64,000 nt of DNA, from NCBI GenBank assembly GCA_945957365.1, contig CAMFKI010000002.1, positions 124,001-188,000 on the forward strand. The letters are read 5' to 3'. The DNA is from an uncultured Alphaproteobacteria bacterium. Lineage in GTDB: Bacteria; Pseudomonadota; Alphaproteobacteria; Rhizobiales; Aestuariivirgaceae. Under the pieces are notes generated by a model. It did no database searches. It saw only the letters and a program-made list of their open reading frames with translations, and was not told where the DNA came from. How positions within the stretch are numbered: position 1 is the stretch's first letter; each line of letters opens with the position of its first letter. A program made the translations under genes and the position numbers. Of the stretch, positions 50,527-63,022 are shown piece by piece.

Positions 50527-51700
50527 GCACGGCCTGCAGCACGTGCCTGACCCCGATCGAGCCGAGGAACCTGTCGTTCTCGTCGAAGATCGCCACCGGC
50601 GCCACGTCGGTGTTGTGGATCGCCAGCATCACGGTCTTCAGCGAGGTGCCGGGCCTGGCCCAGAACACCGGGCGGTGATTGGCATCGACCGGCGTCTCGA
50701 CCTCGTCGCACGACACCCAGGTGGCGGGGTGCCCGTCACGCTCTGCGGCGACGACCTTGCCGTCGGGCCCCAGCCTGAAGCGCGTGGTCTTGCGCTTGTC
50801 GAGCCACACCCAGCCGTCGGCGTCCGTCTCGAGTTCATGCAGGGCACGCATAACGTTCCATGCGGTCAGCACCGACAGCGGGTTCACGTTGGCGATGAAG
50901 TCGCGCACATAGTCGTTGGCGGGCTTCAGCACGATGTCTTCGGGCGTGCCGGACTGCACGATGCGGCCACCCTCCATGATGGTGATGCGGTTGCCGATCT
51001 TGAGCGCTTCCTCGAGGTCGTGGCTGACGAAGAGGATGGTCTTCTTGATCTGCTTCTGCAGCTGGAGGAGCTCGTCCTGCAGCTTGGTGCGGATCAGGGG
51101 ATCGAGTGCCGAGAACGGCTCGTCCATCAGCAGGATCGGCGCCTCCGTGGCGAAGGCGCGGGCCAGCCCGACGCGCTGCTGCATGCCGCCCGACAGTTCG
51201 TGGACGTATTTGTTGGCCCATTGCTTGAGGCCGACGAGCTCGAGCTGCTTGTCGACCTTGGCGTTGCGCTCGGCCTCCGGCATGCCGGCGAGTTCGAGAC
51301 CGAAGCCGGCGTTCTCGCGCACTGTGCGCCACGGCAGCAGCGCGAACTGCTGGAACACCATGGCCACCTGCTTCTGCCGGATGTGGCGGAGCGTGGCGGG
51401 GTCGCAGGAGGCGACGTCTACCATGCGCTCGCCGTCCTTCACCAGCACCTCGCCGCCCGTCACCTTGTTGAGGCCGTTGACGGCGCGCAGCAGGGTGGAC
51501 TTGCCGGAGCCGGAAAGACCCATCAGCACGCTGATCTCGCCTTCGTTCACGGTGAGGCTCGCTTGCGTGGCGCCCAGCACGGCCCCGGTCTTGGCAAGGA
51601 TCTCGGACCGGTCGACGCCCGCATGCGCCAGCTTCAGCGCCTCTTCCGTCTTGTCGCCGAAGATGATGTCGACGCTCTTGAACTCGATGGCGGTGCTCAT
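50510..51700 (-). CDS. choV: choline ABC transporter ATPase
   Basis: 396 residues, ProV/ChoV family: Walker [10 protein letters not shown] (about residues 64-72), signature [15 protein letters not shown], Walker [14 protein letters not shown], and a long C-terminal regulatory part with CBS-like end ([20 protein letters not shown]). ATG 51700 overlaps the choW stop by 4 bp. It drives choline (or betaine) import with ChoW and ChoX. Convergent 17-bp overlap with deoB. Confidence 0.9.
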   Translation of the reverse strand: MSTAIEFKSVDIIFGDKTEEALKLAHAGVDRSEILAKTGAVLGATQASLTVNEGEISVLMGLSGSGKSTLLRAVNGLNKVTGGEVLVKDGERMVDVASCDPATLRHIRQKQVAMVFQQFALLPWRTVRENAGFGLELAGMPEAERNAKVDKQLELVGLKQWANKYVHELSGGMQQRVGLARAFATEAPILLMDEPFSALDPLIRTKLQDELLQLQKQIKKTILFVSHDLEEALKIGNRITIMEGGRIVQSGTPEDIVLKPANDYVRDFIANVNPLSVLTAWNVMRALHELETDADGWVWLDKRKTTRFRLGPDGKVVAAERDGHPATWVSCDEVETPVDANHRPVFWARPGTSLKTVMLAIHNTDVAPVAIFDENDRFLGSIGVRHVLQAVLKRQD

Positions 51701-52551
51701 TTCTGGGCTCCCGATTTCACCGCCAGCATGCGGTCGAGGATGATGGCCAGCACCACGATGGCGAGCCCCGCCTCGATGCCGAGCGGGATGTTGCGGTTGG
51801 ACAGCGCCTTGTAGACCGGGTTCCCGAGCGAGGGTGCCCCGATCAGCGTGGCGAAGACCACCATGGAGAGCGACAGCATGATGCATTGCGTGAGCCCGGC
51901 CATGATCGAGGGCATGGCGGCTGGCAGTTCCACCTTCCACAGCAATTGCCGCTTGGTGGCGCCGAAGGCCTCGCCCGCCTCGATCATCGGCTTGGGGATC
52001 GAGGTGATGCCGAGATAGGTCATGCGCACGGGGGCAGGCATGGCGAAGATGATGGTGACGATCAGCGCCGGCGCGGCGCCGAGCCCGAAGAGAATGAGGA
52101 TGGGGATCAGGTAGACGAAGGTCGGCATGGTCTGCATCAGGTCGAGGGTCGGCTGGGTGACGCGCCAGACCTTGGTCTTGTGCGCCGCCCAGATGCCGAG
52201 CGGCACGCCCATCGCCATCGACAGCGCGGTGGCGCCGACGACCAGCACCAGGGTCTGCACGGTCTCCTTCCAGAGCCCCTGGTTGATGATGAAGAGCAGG
52301 CCGATGAACACGCCGATCGCCAGTTTCCGCGACTTCTGCAGCCAATAGGCAAAGCCCGCGATCAGCAGGGCGAGCAGCACCGGCGGAATGGCGAGCAGCC
52401 CCGCCGTCGTCGTGTCCACCGCAAAGTTCAACGCCACCTTGAGGGCGTCGAACAGCCACTGGAAATAGGTGATGATGAAGTCGATGAAGCTCTTGCCCCA
52501 TGGCCCCACCGGCACCTTCCACGACCTGATGAAACTCGTAACCGGATCCAT
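51697..52551 (-). CDS. choW: choline ABC transporter permease
   Basis: 284 residues, ProW family with about six to seven helices. The coupling region is EAGEAFGATKRQLLWKVELP, and the segment VVGATALSMAMGVPLGIWAAH starts the transport domain. A strong GGGGGAGGGG ribosome site precedes ATG 52551. It forms the membrane channel for choline uptake with ChoV. Confidence 0.92.
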   Translation of the reverse strand: MDPVTSFIRSWKVPVGPWGKSFIDFIITYFQWLFDALKVALNFAVDTTTAGLLAIPPVLLALLIAGFAYWLQKSRKLAIGVFIGLLFIINQGLWKETVQTLVLVVGATALSMAMGVPLGIWAAHKTKVWRVTQPTLDLMQTMPTFVYLIPILILFGLGAAPALIVTIIFAMPAPVRMTYLGITSIPKPMIEAGEAFGATKRQLLWKVELPAAMPSIMAGLTQCIMLSLSMVVFATLIGAPSLGNPVYKALSNRNIPLGIEAGLAIVVLAIILDRMLAVKSGAQK

Positions 52552-52632
52552 GTGCCCCTCCCCCGAGAGTAAGCTGCGCTGGCTTATGGTGCCGCGTTCA
52601 GTCTGGCATGTCTTGAACGAAGTGGAAAAGAT

Positions 52633-52660
52633 GAAGCCCGGGAGGCGTCTCCCGGGCTTC
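52633..52660 (-). terminator. hairpin between choX and choW
   Basis: Perfect 12-bp stem GAAGCCCGGGAG / CTCCCGGGCTTC with a 4-nt loop, followed on the minus strand by ATCTTTTCC. Probably a partial terminator that keeps choX expression above choWV. Confidence 0.65.
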
Positions 52661-52670
52661 CGGTCCTGAT

Positions 52671-53609
52671 TTAGCTCTTCAGCGCGGCGGCGACTGCGGC
52701 GGCGGCATCACCGCCGTCGAAGGTCGTCACACCCTGCAGCCAGGGCTTCACCGCATCGGGATGCGCCTTCAGCCAGGCCCGGGCGGTTTCCTTGGGATCA
52801 GCACTGTCCTTCAGCACCGGGCCCATCATGGCGCCTTCCATGGCGAGGTCGAACTTGAGGTTCTTCAGCAGCTGGCCGACGTTCGGGCATTCGCTGGTGT
52901 AGCCCTGGCGCGCCACCGTGTAGACGGTCGCGGCGCCGAAGCCCGAGTCGCCCATGCCGTCGAGATAATGGATCTTCATCTCGCCCATCACCGGATGCGG
53001 GGTCCAGCCGAGGAAGATGATCCACTGGTTGTCCTTCATGGCCTTCTCGGCCTCGGTCAGCATGCCCGCCTCGGAGCTCTCGACCAGCTGGAAGCCCTTC
53101 AGATTGTTCTTCGGGTCGTCGATCATCGTCTGGATGATGCGGTTGCCGTCATTGCCGGCTTCGATGCCATAGATCTTGCCGCCGAACTTGTCGGCATTGG
53201 CGCCGAGGTCAGCCAGTGACTTCACGCCGGCATCCGCCACGTATTGCGGAACGACCAGGCCATAACCCGCACCTTCGAGATTGGTGCCGATCTGCTCCAC
53301 CGACTTGTCGTCGAGGTAGGCCTTGATGTCGCCGGTCATGGACGGCATCCAGTTGCCGAGGAACGCGTCGATGTCCTTGTTCTTCAGCGAGGCCAGGGTC
53401 ACCGGCACCGAGAGGGTGGAGACGGCGGGCTCGTAGCCCAGCGCCTCGAGGACGACCGAGGTGGCGCCGGTGGTCACCTGGATGTCGGTCCAGCCCACGT
53501 CGGCGAATTTCACGGCCTTGCAGCTGGCGGCGTCGCCGGCAAAGGCCGAGGTGGCCATGGCGACGCCGAGGACGGCGGCGGCCGCCACGCTCTTGATAAA
53601 CGACTTCAT
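52671..53609 (-). CDS. choX: choline-binding periplasmic protein
   Basis: 312 residues from ATG 53609; AGGGAG lies upstream. Signal peptide cut near AFAG (about residue 24). OpuAC-type fold with KFADVGWTDIQVTTGATSVV, FLGNWMPSM and WIIFLGWTPHPVMGEMKIHY; the aromatic residues in these parts are those expected for the quaternary-amine cage. First gene of choXWV, expressed opposite to betI. Confidence 0.92.
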   Translation of the reverse strand: MKSFIKSVAAAAVLGVAMATSAFAGDAASCKAVKFADVGWTDIQVTTGATSVVLEALGYEPAVSTLSVPVTLASLKNKDIDAFLGNWMPSMTGDIKAYLDDKSVEQIGTNLEGAGYGLVVPQYVADAGVKSLADLGANADKFGGKIYGIEAGNDGNRIIQTMIDDPKNNLKGFQLVESSEAGMLTEAEKAMKDNQWIIFLGWTPHPVMGEMKIHYLDGMGDSGFGAATVYTVARQGYTSECPNVGQLLKNLKFDLAMEGAMMGPVLKDSADPKETARAWLKAHPDAVKPWLQGVTTFDGGDAAAAVAAALKS

Positions 53610-53663
53610 TGTCTGCTCCCTGTTCACCCGGAACCTTCTTGGCGGCCCCGCGGCATGGCGTCA

Positions 53664-53692
53664 GACTAATTCAGGTTTCGCACACTCGGCAA
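53664..53692 (-). promoter_or_regulatory. promoter of choXWV
   Basis: On the minus strand TTGCCG, 17-bp spacer, TTAGTC, about 55 bp before the choX start. Confidence 0.4.
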
Positions 53693-53698
53693 GTTTTC

Positions 53699-53716
53699 AT
53701 TGGACAGCTGACCAAT
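53699..53716. promoter_or_regulatory. candidate BetI operator
   Basis: ATTGGACAGCTGACCAAT: outer ATTGG/CCAAT and inner CAGCTG are symmetric, with one mismatched pair. It sits between choX and betI, just upstream of the choX -35, and could serve both genes. Confidence 0.55.
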
Positions 53717-53748
53717 AAAAAACGACACTTTTCCCGCGGAGGGGTGGA

Positions 53749-54366
53749 ATGCCGAAGCTCGGAATGGCGCCGATCAGGCGCAGGCAGCTGGTGGAGGCGG
53801 CGATTGCCGCCATCCATGAGCACGGCTTCGCCAATGCCACCGTCGCCCGGATCGCCGCCCAGGCGGGGATCTCCGCCGGCATGGTGCACCACTATTTCAA
53901 GGACAAGGACGAGCTGCTCTTCGCCACCATGCGCCACCTTCTGGCGGAGCTGCGCGCCGACGCCGTGGCGCGCCTCTCGGGCGCGGCAGACCCGTGCCAG
54001 CGCATCCGCGCCATCATCGATGCCTGCTTCGGCGACGCGCAGTTCGACGAGCAGGTGTTCAGTGCCTGGCTGGCGCTTTACGGCAATGCCCGCCAGTCGC
54101 CGCGGCTCATGAACATTCTTTCGCTCTATCACCGCCGCCTCAGGAGCAGCCTGCTGCACGACCTGCGCCGCATCGTCAGCGAGGCGGAGGCCCTGCGGCT
54201 CGCCGACGGCATCGCGGCGATGATCGACGGGCTGTGGCTGCGCTACGCGCTGACCGGAAAGCCGGCGAACCCGGAGACGCCGCGCGCTCTCACGCGCGAT
54301 TATCTCGCCGCGGCCCTCATGCGCACTTCCAACGCCGGTCGCGGCGGACTAATGATGCTCGCCTGA
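53749..54366 (+). CDS. betI: TetR-family repressor BetI
   Basis: 205 residues. N-terminal HTH (about residues 12-58: IRRRQLVEAAIAAIHEHG, ARIAAQAGISAGMVHHYFKDK) and a ligand domain with FSAWLALYGNARQSPRL and GLWLRYALTGKP, both typical of BetI, the choline-responsive repressor. Divergent from choXWV. betA and betB, its classical targets, are not next to it. GGAGGGG precedes the ATG. Confidence 0.92.
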   Translation: MPKLGMAPIRRRQLVEAAIAAIHEHGFANATVARIAAQAGISAGMVHHYFKDKDELLFATMRHLLAELRADAVARLSGAADPCQRIRAIIDACFGDAQFDEQVFSAWLALYGNARQSPRLMNILSLYHRRLRSSLLHDLRRIVSEAEALRLADGIAAMIDGLWLRYALTGKPANPETPRALTRDYLAAALMRTSNAGRGGLMMLA

Positions 54367-54384
54367 ACAGGGGAGGGCGAACTC

Positions 54385-55371
54385 ATGAAGCCAGTCAAGT
54401 GGGGCATCATCTCGACGGCGAACATCGGCGTGGCCAAGGTCTTGCCGGGCATGCTGAAGTCGAAGGACATCGAGATCGTGGCGATCTCCTCGCGGCGCCA
54501 GAAGACGGCCGAGGAATGGGCCGGAAAGCTCGGCATACGCAAGGCCTATGGCTCTTACGAGGAGATGCTGGCCGACCCCGAGATCGAGGCGGTCTACAAT
54601 CCGCTGCCCAACCATTTGCATGTGCCGCTCACCCTCGCCGCGGCCAAGGCCGGCAAGCATGTGCTGTGCGAAAAGCCCATCGCCATCACGGCGAAGGAAG
54701 CGATGCAGCTGAAGAAGATCAGGAACGTCTTCGTCGCCGAAGCCTTCATGGTGCGCCATGCCGCGCAGTGGCTGGCGGTGCGCGACCTGGTGAAGAAGAA
54801 AAAGATCGGCGAGGTGCGCGCCATCCAGGTGCTGTTCTCCTACTTCAACCGCGACCCGAAGAACGTGCGCAACAAGGCGGACATCGGCGGCGGCGGACTG
54901 CTCGACATCGGCTGCTATCCGATCACCGTGTCGCGCTTCATCTTCGACGGCGAACCGAGCCGCGTGGTCGGCACCTTCGACCGCGACCCCAAGTTCGGCA
55001 CCGACCGGATCGCCGGCGGCCTCGCCGATTTCGGCGCGGGGCGGCACCTGTCCTTCACCGTGTCCACCCAGCTCGCCCCCTATCAGCGGGTCAACATCAT
55101 GGGCACCAAGGGGCGGATCGAAATCGAGATTCCCTTCAATGCGCCGCCCGACCAGCCCAACCGCTACTTCGTCCAGGGCATGGAGATGAACGAGGGCGAA
55201 TGGATCTCGCTTCCCGTTTCCGATCAGTACCAGCTGCAGGCGGAAGCTTTCGGGCGGGTCGTCCGCAAGAAGCAGAAGCCGTTCTGGGGGGTGGAGGACG
55301 CCATCCAGAACATGAAGATCATCGATGCCTTCTTCCGCTCGGAAAAGTCCAAAAAGTGGGAAAAACCCTGA
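54385..55371 (+). CDS. Gfo/Idh/MocA family oxidoreductase
   Basis: 328 residues. N-terminal Rossmann fold WGIISTANIGVAKVLPGML (about residues 6-24) and the family CEKPIAIT (Lys of the catalytic EKP); C-terminal domain with GGGGLLDIGCYPITVSRF, where the Asp-xx-Cys-Tyr replaces the usual DxxxH pattern. Acts on a sugar, polyol or related compound with NAD(P). It starts 18 bp after betI, so it may be in the betI operon, but a link to choline is unproven. Confidence 0.9.
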   Translation: MKPVKWGIISTANIGVAKVLPGMLKSKDIEIVAISSRRQKTAEEWAGKLGIRKAYGSYEEMLADPEIEAVYNPLPNHLHVPLTLAAAKAGKHVLCEKPIAITAKEAMQLKKIRNVFVAEAFMVRHAAQWLAVRDLVKKKKIGEVRAIQVLFSYFNRDPKNVRNKADIGGGGLLDIGCYPITVSRFIFDGEPSRVVGTFDRDPKFGTDRIAGGLADFGAGRHLSFTVSTQLAPYQRVNIMGTKGRIEIEIPFNAPPDQPNRYFVQGMEMNEGEWISLPVSDQYQLQAEAFGRVVRKKQKPFWGVEDAIQNMKIIDAFFRSEKSKKWEKP

Positions 55372-55395
55372 GTTTCCGGGCGCTTCTCGAAACCA

Positions 55396-55424
55396 TTGAC
55401 GCGCCCGCCCAGCCTCTCTATAAG
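55396..55424 (+). promoter_or_regulatory. promoter of rpsT
   Basis: TTGACG (55396-55401), 17-bp spacer, TATAAG (55419-55424); the leader to ATG 55532 is about 100 nt and could carry S20 feedback control. Confidence 0.7.
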
Positions 55425-55531
55425 CCCGCAATCCCGATGGGCCGGAAAGACGGGCCGTCTGCCTGAGGCATGACGTCCGCAAGTCTTGGAAAGCCGATCA
55501 AACGAATTTCTGAAGCAGGATCTAAAGCCAA

Positions 55532-55798
55532 ATGGCCAATACGAAATCGGCGAAGAAGGCCACCCGCGTCTCCGCCCGCCGCACCGAGATCAACAAGAAC
55601 CGCGTCAGCCGCATGCGGACCTTCGTCCGCAAGGTCGAGGAGGCGATCGCCTCCGGCAACCAGGCGGACGCCGCCGCGGCGCTGCAGGCTGCCCAGCCCG
55701 AGCTGATGCGCGGCGCCCAGAAGGGCATCCTCCACAAGAACACCGCCTCGCGCAAGGTTTCGCGCCTCGCGGCCCGGGTGAAGGCTCTCAAGGCCTGA
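55532..55798 (+). CDS. rpsT: 30S ribosomal protein S20
   Basis: 88 residues, basic and helical, beginning [20 protein letters not shown] and ending [10 protein letters not shown]. Full family length with the conserved [19 protein letters not shown]. Binds 16S rRNA early in small-subunit assembly. Single-gene unit with a good promoter and a terminator at 55842. It lies upstream of dnaA, as in many Hyphomicrobiales. Confidence 0.97.
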   Translation: MANTKSAKKATRVSARRTEINKNRVSRMRTFVRKVEEAIASGNQADAAAALQAAQPELMRGAQKGILHKNTASRKVSRLAARVKALKA

Positions 55799-55841
55799 CG
55801 ACCCCGGTTCCTGCCCCGGCATGACCACCTGTTTCACCGCA

Positions 55842-55869
55842 CGCCGGACAGTTGCTGTCCGGCGTTTTT
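55842..55869 (+). terminator. rho-independent terminator after rpsT
   Basis: Perfect 10-bp stem CGCCGGACAG / CTGTCCGGCG with TTG loop and TTTTT. Confidence 0.9.
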
Positions 55870-56326
55870 CGTTTTGGGTGCCGTGTCTTGGGCTTTTCCA
55901 CAGCCGCCTCATTTGTCCGGGGACGGAACGTCTCGCGCAAGATAAGAGCATAAAAATCAATCACTTATCTGGCAGTCGGAGAATCTGCCTAGGCCGGCCA
56001 GGGCGGCACGGGCGGCAAGCCTCGCGGGCTGGCGTGCCGAAGTGGCAGCGCCGGACGTATGCCCCAAGCCATACCCCCTCGCAAAAGTGGAAGAGTCTCA
56101 GGGTCTTAGGTTTGACTCTGCGGAACGGCGCCAGACCCAAAAGCCGTCAAGCCACTTCCGTGTACGGAGGGTTTTCTGAATCAGGTTGCTAGGGCGGCAA
56201 GCGCTTTTGTAAGTTCACGTCCGTGGGCAGGCCCTGGGGCCAGTCGCCCGCGATACAGTATCAGAACCTGGGCCAGTTGCGCCCGACAGTTCTGACAAGC
56301 GGTCAGTGGTGGCGTTTGCTGGGCAT

Positions 56327-56355
56327 CCTCCGTCCAAGCGGAGGCTTTGTGTTTG
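56327..56355 (+). terminator. terminator-like hairpin upstream of dnaA
   Basis: CCTCCG / CGGAGG with a 6-nt loop, then CTTTGTGTTTG. It suggests a short transcript ending here. Confidence 0.4.
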
Positions 56356-56375
56356 TGAGTGAGGCATGGGGGCAC

Positions 56376-56477
56376 ATGACGAACCGAAACAACCACACTG
56401 GCGAAAACCGACGGCAGGGGCATGTGATGATCACTTCGGAAACTTCGGCCTTCGTTCCGGCGCGCGCTGACATCTAG
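56376..56477 (+). CDS. possible 33-codon leader ORF before dnaA
   Basis: ATG 56376 is preceded by GGGGGCAC and gives a 33-residue peptide starting MTNRNNHTGENRRQGH. No family is known. It could be a translated leader in the dnaA mRNA or chance. Confidence 0.2.
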   Translation: MTNRNNHTGENRRQGHVMITSETSAFVPARADI

Positions 56478-56574
56478 TCGGCGGCGGCACCGGGATCGGG
56501 AGACGGTTGGGTCAATGGCCCAGTCGCAATGATGATGCGCGCCGCAGAATGCGCGCGAAGGGATGCGGAAGAAG

Positions 56575-58002
56575 ATGACTGTTTTGACGGACGTGAAGAC
56601 AAGGTGGGATCGTGTTGCGCAGCGGCTTCGGGTTGAACTTGGTGAAGATCTCTATTCTTCGTGGTTCGCGCGCATGGAACTCGAGGAGTTCGAGCAGGGT
56701 CGCCTGATCGTTTCCGTTCCCACCCGCTTTCTCAAGTCCTGGATCGAGACCCATTACGTCTCCAAGCTGCACAAGATCGGCGAGGCGGAGCTGGGCAGCT
56801 TCGACACCATCCATGTGCGGGTGCGCATGCGTGGCGGTGTTGCGCAGCGCGCCAGCGTCGATGATCATGCGCTTCCTGCGCAACAGGCCGCCGCCGCGCC
56901 GCAGCCGCAGCCCTCGGTGATTGCCCAGGCGCAGGCCGTGGCCGCCGCCGAACGCGCCCCGCAGCTCGACCCCAGCCAGACCTTCGGCACCTTCGTGGTC
57001 GGCGCCTCGAACCAGCTCGCCCACGCCGCCATGTGCCGCGTGGCGGATGCGGCCCCCGGCGCCGTCGTCAGCTTCAACCCGCTCTTCGTTCATGCCGGTT
57101 CCGGCCTCGGCAAGACGCATCTGCTTTCCGCCGTCGCGCACCGCGTGAAGGAGAAGCGCCCGGACCGCCGGGTGATGTTCCTCACCGCCGAACGCTTCAT
57201 GATCAATTTCGTGATGGCGCTCCGGCAGCGCGACACGCTGGCCTTCAAGGACCAGTTCGCCGCGGTCGACGTGCTCCTCATCGACGATTTCCAGTTCCTG
57301 CAGGGCAAGACCATGCAGCAGGAGTTCTGCAATGCCTTCAACGGCCTCGTCGACTCCCGCCGCCAGGTGATCGTGGCCGCCGACGTGCCGCCCTCGCAGC
57401 TCGATTCGATCGACCAGCGCATGCGCTCGCGCCTGATGGGCGGCCTCGTGGTCGACATCGAGATGCCGGATCTCGAGACCCGCCGCCGCATCCTGCAGAG
57501 CCGCTACGAGACCATGCAGAAGCGCGATCCCGCGGTGTTGATCCCCGACGACGTTCTGGAATTCATCGCCAACCGGGTCACCGGCACGGGCCGCGAGCTG
57601 GAAGGGGCGCTCAACCGCATTGCCGCCTACCAGCAGTTCAACAATGCCGCCGTGACGCTCGACCTCGCCTCGCTGGTCATGCGCGACATGCAGGCCAACC
57701 CCGATGGCTCGCGCATCAAGATCGACGACATCCTGAAGATCGTCGGCCGCCATTTCAACGTGGGCCGCACCGACCTCCTGTCGCCGCGGCGCGCCCGCAG
57801 CGTGGTGGTGCCGCGCCAGATCGGCATGTATCTCGCCAAGAAGATGACGGCGCGGTCGCTGCCCGAAATCGGCCGCCGCTTCGGTGGGCGCGACCATTCC
57901 ACCGTGCTGCACGCGGTGCGCAAGATCGAGGACCAGATCAAGACCGACGACAAGCTCGCGCGCGAGGTGGCACTCCTCATCAGGCTCGTCGAACAGGGCT
58001 GA
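56575..58002 (+). CDS. dnaA: chromosomal replication initiator DnaA
   Basis: 475 residues from ATG 56575 (ATG 56563, four codons earlier, is also possible; GGAAGAAG favours the later one). Domain I (about 1-85, WDRVAQRLRVELGEDLYSSW), a Gln/Ala/Pro-rich linker (about 95-130), the AAA+ domain with Walker A GSGLGKT (175-181), Walker B VLLIDDFQFL and arginine-finger region, and DNA-binding domain IV with GGRDHSTVLHAVRKIE. Opens the replication origin in the ATP form. It heads the block dnaA-dnaN-recF-gyrB. Confidence 0.96.
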   Translation: MTVLTDVKTRWDRVAQRLRVELGEDLYSSWFARMELEEFEQGRLIVSVPTRFLKSWIETHYVSKLHKIGEAELGSFDTIHVRVRMRGGVAQRASVDDHALPAQQAAAAPQPQPSVIAQAQAVAAAERAPQLDPSQTFGTFVVGASNQLAHAAMCRVADAAPGAVVSFNPLFVHAGSGLGKTHLLSAVAHRVKEKRPDRRVMFLTAERFMINFVMALRQRDTLAFKDQFAAVDVLLIDDFQFLQGKTMQQEFCNAFNGLVDSRRQVIVAADVPPSQLDSIDQRMRSRLMGGLVVDIEMPDLETRRRILQSRYETMQKRDPAVLIPDDVLEFIANRVTGTGRELEGALNRIAAYQQFNNAAVTLDLASLVMRDMQANPDGSRIKIDDILKIVGRHFNVGRTDLLSPRRARSVVVPRQIGMYLAKKMTARSLPEIGRRFGGRDHSTVLHAVRKIEDQIKTDDKLAREVALLIRLVEQG

Positions 58003-58098
58003 AAATTCCCCGATAACCCTTGAATTGGCGCGGTTTCCGCGCCAAAGTTTCCGGCCCGGCGAAGCGCCGGAAACCACTGGACGAGGGATCACCGGCTC

Positions 58099-59211
58099 AT
58101 GCGTGTCACGATCGAAAGGTCAGCTTTCCTGAAGGCGCTCACCCACGTGCAGAGCGTCGTCGAGCGCCGGAACACCATTCCCATCCTGTCCAACGTGCTG
58201 CTCCAGGCCGGAGAGGGCCAGCTGAAGCTGACGGCGACCGACCTCGACATCGAGATCGTCGAGAGTGTGCCGGCCGAAGTGTCGAAGTCCGGCGCCACCA
58301 CGGTGCCTGCCCACATGCTCTATGACATCGTCAGGAAGCTGCCCGACGGCGCGCAGCTCGAGCTCGAGCAGGCGGGTGACGGGCAGCGCGTGTCGATCTT
58401 CGCCGGCCGCTCGCGCTTCGCGCTTCAGGCGCTGCCGCACGAAGACTTCCCCGACCTTGCGGCGGGCGATTTCCCCAACCGTTTCGCCATCGCCGCCGCC
58501 GATCTCCGCGGCCTGATCGAGAAGACGCGCTTTGCGATCTCGACCGAGGAGACGCGTTATTATCTCAACGGCATCTATTTTCACGACGTGGCGGCAGGCA
58601 ATCTGCTGCGCGCCGTGGCCACCGACGGCCACCGCCTCGCCCAGGCGCAGATCGCCAGGCCCGATGGCGCCAGGAACATGCCGGGCGTGATCGTGCCGCG
58701 GAAGACGGTTCTTGAAGTGGTGAAGCTGTTCGAAGGCATCGACGGCGCGGTCGAGGTGTCGCTGTCGGGCGCGAAGGTGCGCTTCGCCGCGGGCGATCTC
58801 GTTCTCACCTCGAAGCTCATCGACGGCACCTTCCCGGATTATGAGCGGGTGATCCCGCGCAACAACGACAAGAAGCTGGAACTCGACACCAAGACCTTCG
58901 CCCAGGCGGTGGATCGCGTCTCCACCATCTCGCAGGAGAAGGGCCGTGCCGTGAAGCTGGCGATCGGCGGCAACAAGGTGGTCCTCACCGTCAACAACCC
59001 GGATTCGGGCTCGGCCGAGGAAGAGGTCGCCTGCTCCTACGAGGCCGATCCCCTGGAGATCGGATTCAACTCGCGCTACCTGATGGACGTGGCGGGCCAG
59101 ATGAAGTCGGACGCCATGGAGCTGCAGCTGGCGGACGCCGGTTCGCCCACCATCGTGCGCGACCCGACCGACGAACAGGCCCTCTATGTGCTCATGCCCA
59201 TGCGGGTGTAA
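58099..59211 (+). CDS. dnaN: DNA polymerase III beta sliding clamp
   Basis: 370 residues, three clamp domains. MRVTIERSAFLKALTHVQSV start, SEETRYYLNGIYFH in domain II and the C-terminal YVLMPMRV, the standard end that contributes to the partner-binding pocket. Dimerises into the ring that tethers polymerase to DNA. 96 bp after dnaA; recF follows after 9 bp. Confidence 0.97.
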   Translation: MRVTIERSAFLKALTHVQSVVERRNTIPILSNVLLQAGEGQLKLTATDLDIEIVESVPAEVSKSGATTVPAHMLYDIVRKLPDGAQLELEQAGDGQRVSIFAGRSRFALQALPHEDFPDLAAGDFPNRFAIAAADLRGLIEKTRFAISTEETRYYLNGIYFHDVAAGNLLRAVATDGHRLAQAQIARPDGARNMPGVIVPRKTVLEVVKLFEGIDGAVEVSLSGAKVRFAAGDLVLTSKLIDGTFPDYERVIPRNNDKKLELDTKTFAQAVDRVSTISQEKGRAVKLAIGGNKVVLTVNNPDSGSAEEEVACSYEADPLEIGFNSRYLMDVAGQMKSDAMELQLADAGSPTIVRDPTDEQALYVLMPMRV

Positions 59212-59220
59212 GCCGCGTTC

Positions 59221-62807
<3,587 letters not shown>

Positions 62808-63022
62808 TTGCCGGCTTAAGCCCTCGTTAGGATTCCGCCGCTAGTCTGAGCGTTGCGGAAGGTGAGCTATCATGGCTCCCGGGCATGAAGCCGCCGCATC
62901 CAGCCAGAACCCGATCACCTGAGAACCGTGCAAGTCTCGCACAGGGTTCCGGCGGCAATGTCATCCATGCGGATCGTGAGGTATTGGGGGTGCGGGTCGC
63001 ACCGCCCAGCGGGAGCCCTTTC
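62808..63022. other. intergenic region gyrB to repeat protein
   Basis: 215 bp. Holds GGTGCG-GGT-CGCACC (62989-63003), a perfect 6-bp stem just before the repeat-protein ribosome site, and a GTGC/GCAC hairpin near 62927. No promoter could be picked with confidence. Confidence 0.4.

Larger units (their letters stand above)
55870..56574. other. gene-poor region upstream of dnaA (possible origin or regulatory region)
   Basis: About 700 bp without a clear gene and lower in GC than its surroundings. It contains TTTTCCACA at 55894 (one mismatch to the DnaA box TTATCCACA), an AGATAAG/CTTATCT inverted pair at 55940-55970 in an AT-rich stretch, hairpins near 56092-56120 and 56155-56175, and a terminator-like stem at 56327. 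Too few DnaA boxes are visible to call it oriC. Alphaproteobacterial origins often lie elsewhere. Confidence 0.4.

Noticed and set aside
56181..56423. 80-codon minus-strand frame upstream of dnaA
   Set aside because: No ribosome site and no recognisable family; it also crosses a terminator-like stem.
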